From Kingella_B sp963529665 (GTDB lineage Bacteria > Pseudomonadota > Gammaproteobacteria > Burkholderiales > Neisseriaceae), in assembly GCA_963529665.1 (NCBI GenBank), contig CAUSAG010000001.1, positions 1 through 64,000 of the forward strand: 64,000 nucleotides of DNA, read 5' to 3'. This document shows, one piece after another, positions 63,851 to 64,000 of the stretch (the first letter of the stretch is position 1; every line of letters starts with the position of its first letter). Position numbers and translations under genes: made by a program. Below the pieces are notes generated by a model, which ran no database searches, was not told the origin of the DNA, and saw only the letters and a program-made list of their open reading frames with translations.

Positions 63851-64000
63851 TCATGTAAACAATCGCCGCACCGCTTCCCAGCCGTGATGGCTAATCGCCG
63901 CGGTGGCAGCGGCTTGGGTTTTGGGCTTGGCATGATACGCCACGCCAAAGCCAGCGGCTTGCAGCATGGGGATGTCGTTTGCGCCATCGCCAATCGCCAA
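63851..64000 (-). CDS. serB: Phosphoserine phosphatase SerB, C-terminal fragment (cut by window edge)
   Basis: The last 49 codons read LAIGDGANDIPMLQAAGFGV, then a segment AYHAKPKTQAAATAAISH that ends in EAVRRLFT and a TGA stop. GDGANDIPML is HAD motif IV of phosphoserine phosphatase, which removes phosphate in the last step of serine synthesis. GFGVAYHAKPK is typical of SerB. The gene continues beyond position 64000, so its start and the nucleophile Asp are not visible. Confidence 0.88.
   Translation of the reverse strand: MAIGDGANDIPMLQAAGFGVAYHAKPKTQAAATAAISHHGWEAVRRLFT

Overview
The window is chromosomal DNA from a member of the Neisseriaceae, most likely a Kingella or close relative. 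The main clue is the very frequent 12-mer AGGCAGCCTGAA (usually followed by AA) on both strands, between and inside genes. It matches the DNA uptake sequence (DUS) dialect described for Kingella oralis/denitrificans-type species, not the GCCGTCTGAA core of Neisseria. The gene set fits: type IV pilus retraction ATPase PilU, FNR, PII, heptosyltransferase WaaF, and proteins typical of beta-proteobacteria. No rRNA or tRNA gene, CRISPR array, prophage or intact insertion sequence was seen.

Layout. 1-10.5 kb: WG-repeat protein, DUF1444-like protein, ilvD, pilU, an Lrp regulator, rluE, argS, purN with a DUF3108 protein, and SirB2. 10.7-18 kb: pyrE behind a small gene broken by an in-frame stop, rluB, smc, then about 1 kb of nested repeats. 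18-28.7 kb: hemN/fnr divergent pair, a DUF2167 protein, a PlsC-like acyltransferase, a degenerate DAHP-synthase paralogue, nlpD, pheA, an 890-bp AT-rich gap with two predicted small RNAs, folD and a DUF1963 protein. 28.8-35.8 kb: rnr with a DUS-rich tail, waaF and small accessory genes. 35.9-42.2 kb: the iron-uptake operon efeUOB, then glxK and a GntP permease. 42.5-54 kb: tatD family gene, serC, ybaB, purE, a SUFU-domain gene, hemH, a probable phase-variable secreted protein, glnB, ygfZ with a DUF4442 gene, and a membrane sulfatase-fold transferase. 54.4-64 kb: argH, a lipoprotein, a PLD-nuclease module between direct repeats, ftsK, pth, an LtaS-like transferase and the 3' end of serB.

Most genes are housekeeping: amino acid synthesis (ilvD, pheA, serC, serB, argH), purines and pyrimidines (purN, purE, pyrE), haem (hemN, hemH), rRNA modification and RNA turnover (rluB, rluE, rnr), and chromosome dynamics (smc, ftsK). 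efeUOB, hemH, hemN, fnr and a predicted Fur-type sRNA could belong to one iron/oxygen response, but that is inference.

The unusual material lies between the genes: several short palindromic or MITE-like families, many sitting between inverted DUS copies; two convincing promoter-to-terminator ncRNA candidates at 26.1-26.7 kb; a nuclease gene bounded by 52-bp direct repeats; and a poly-C tract that splits a secreted protein into two frames. All calls come from reading the sequence; no database search was possible.
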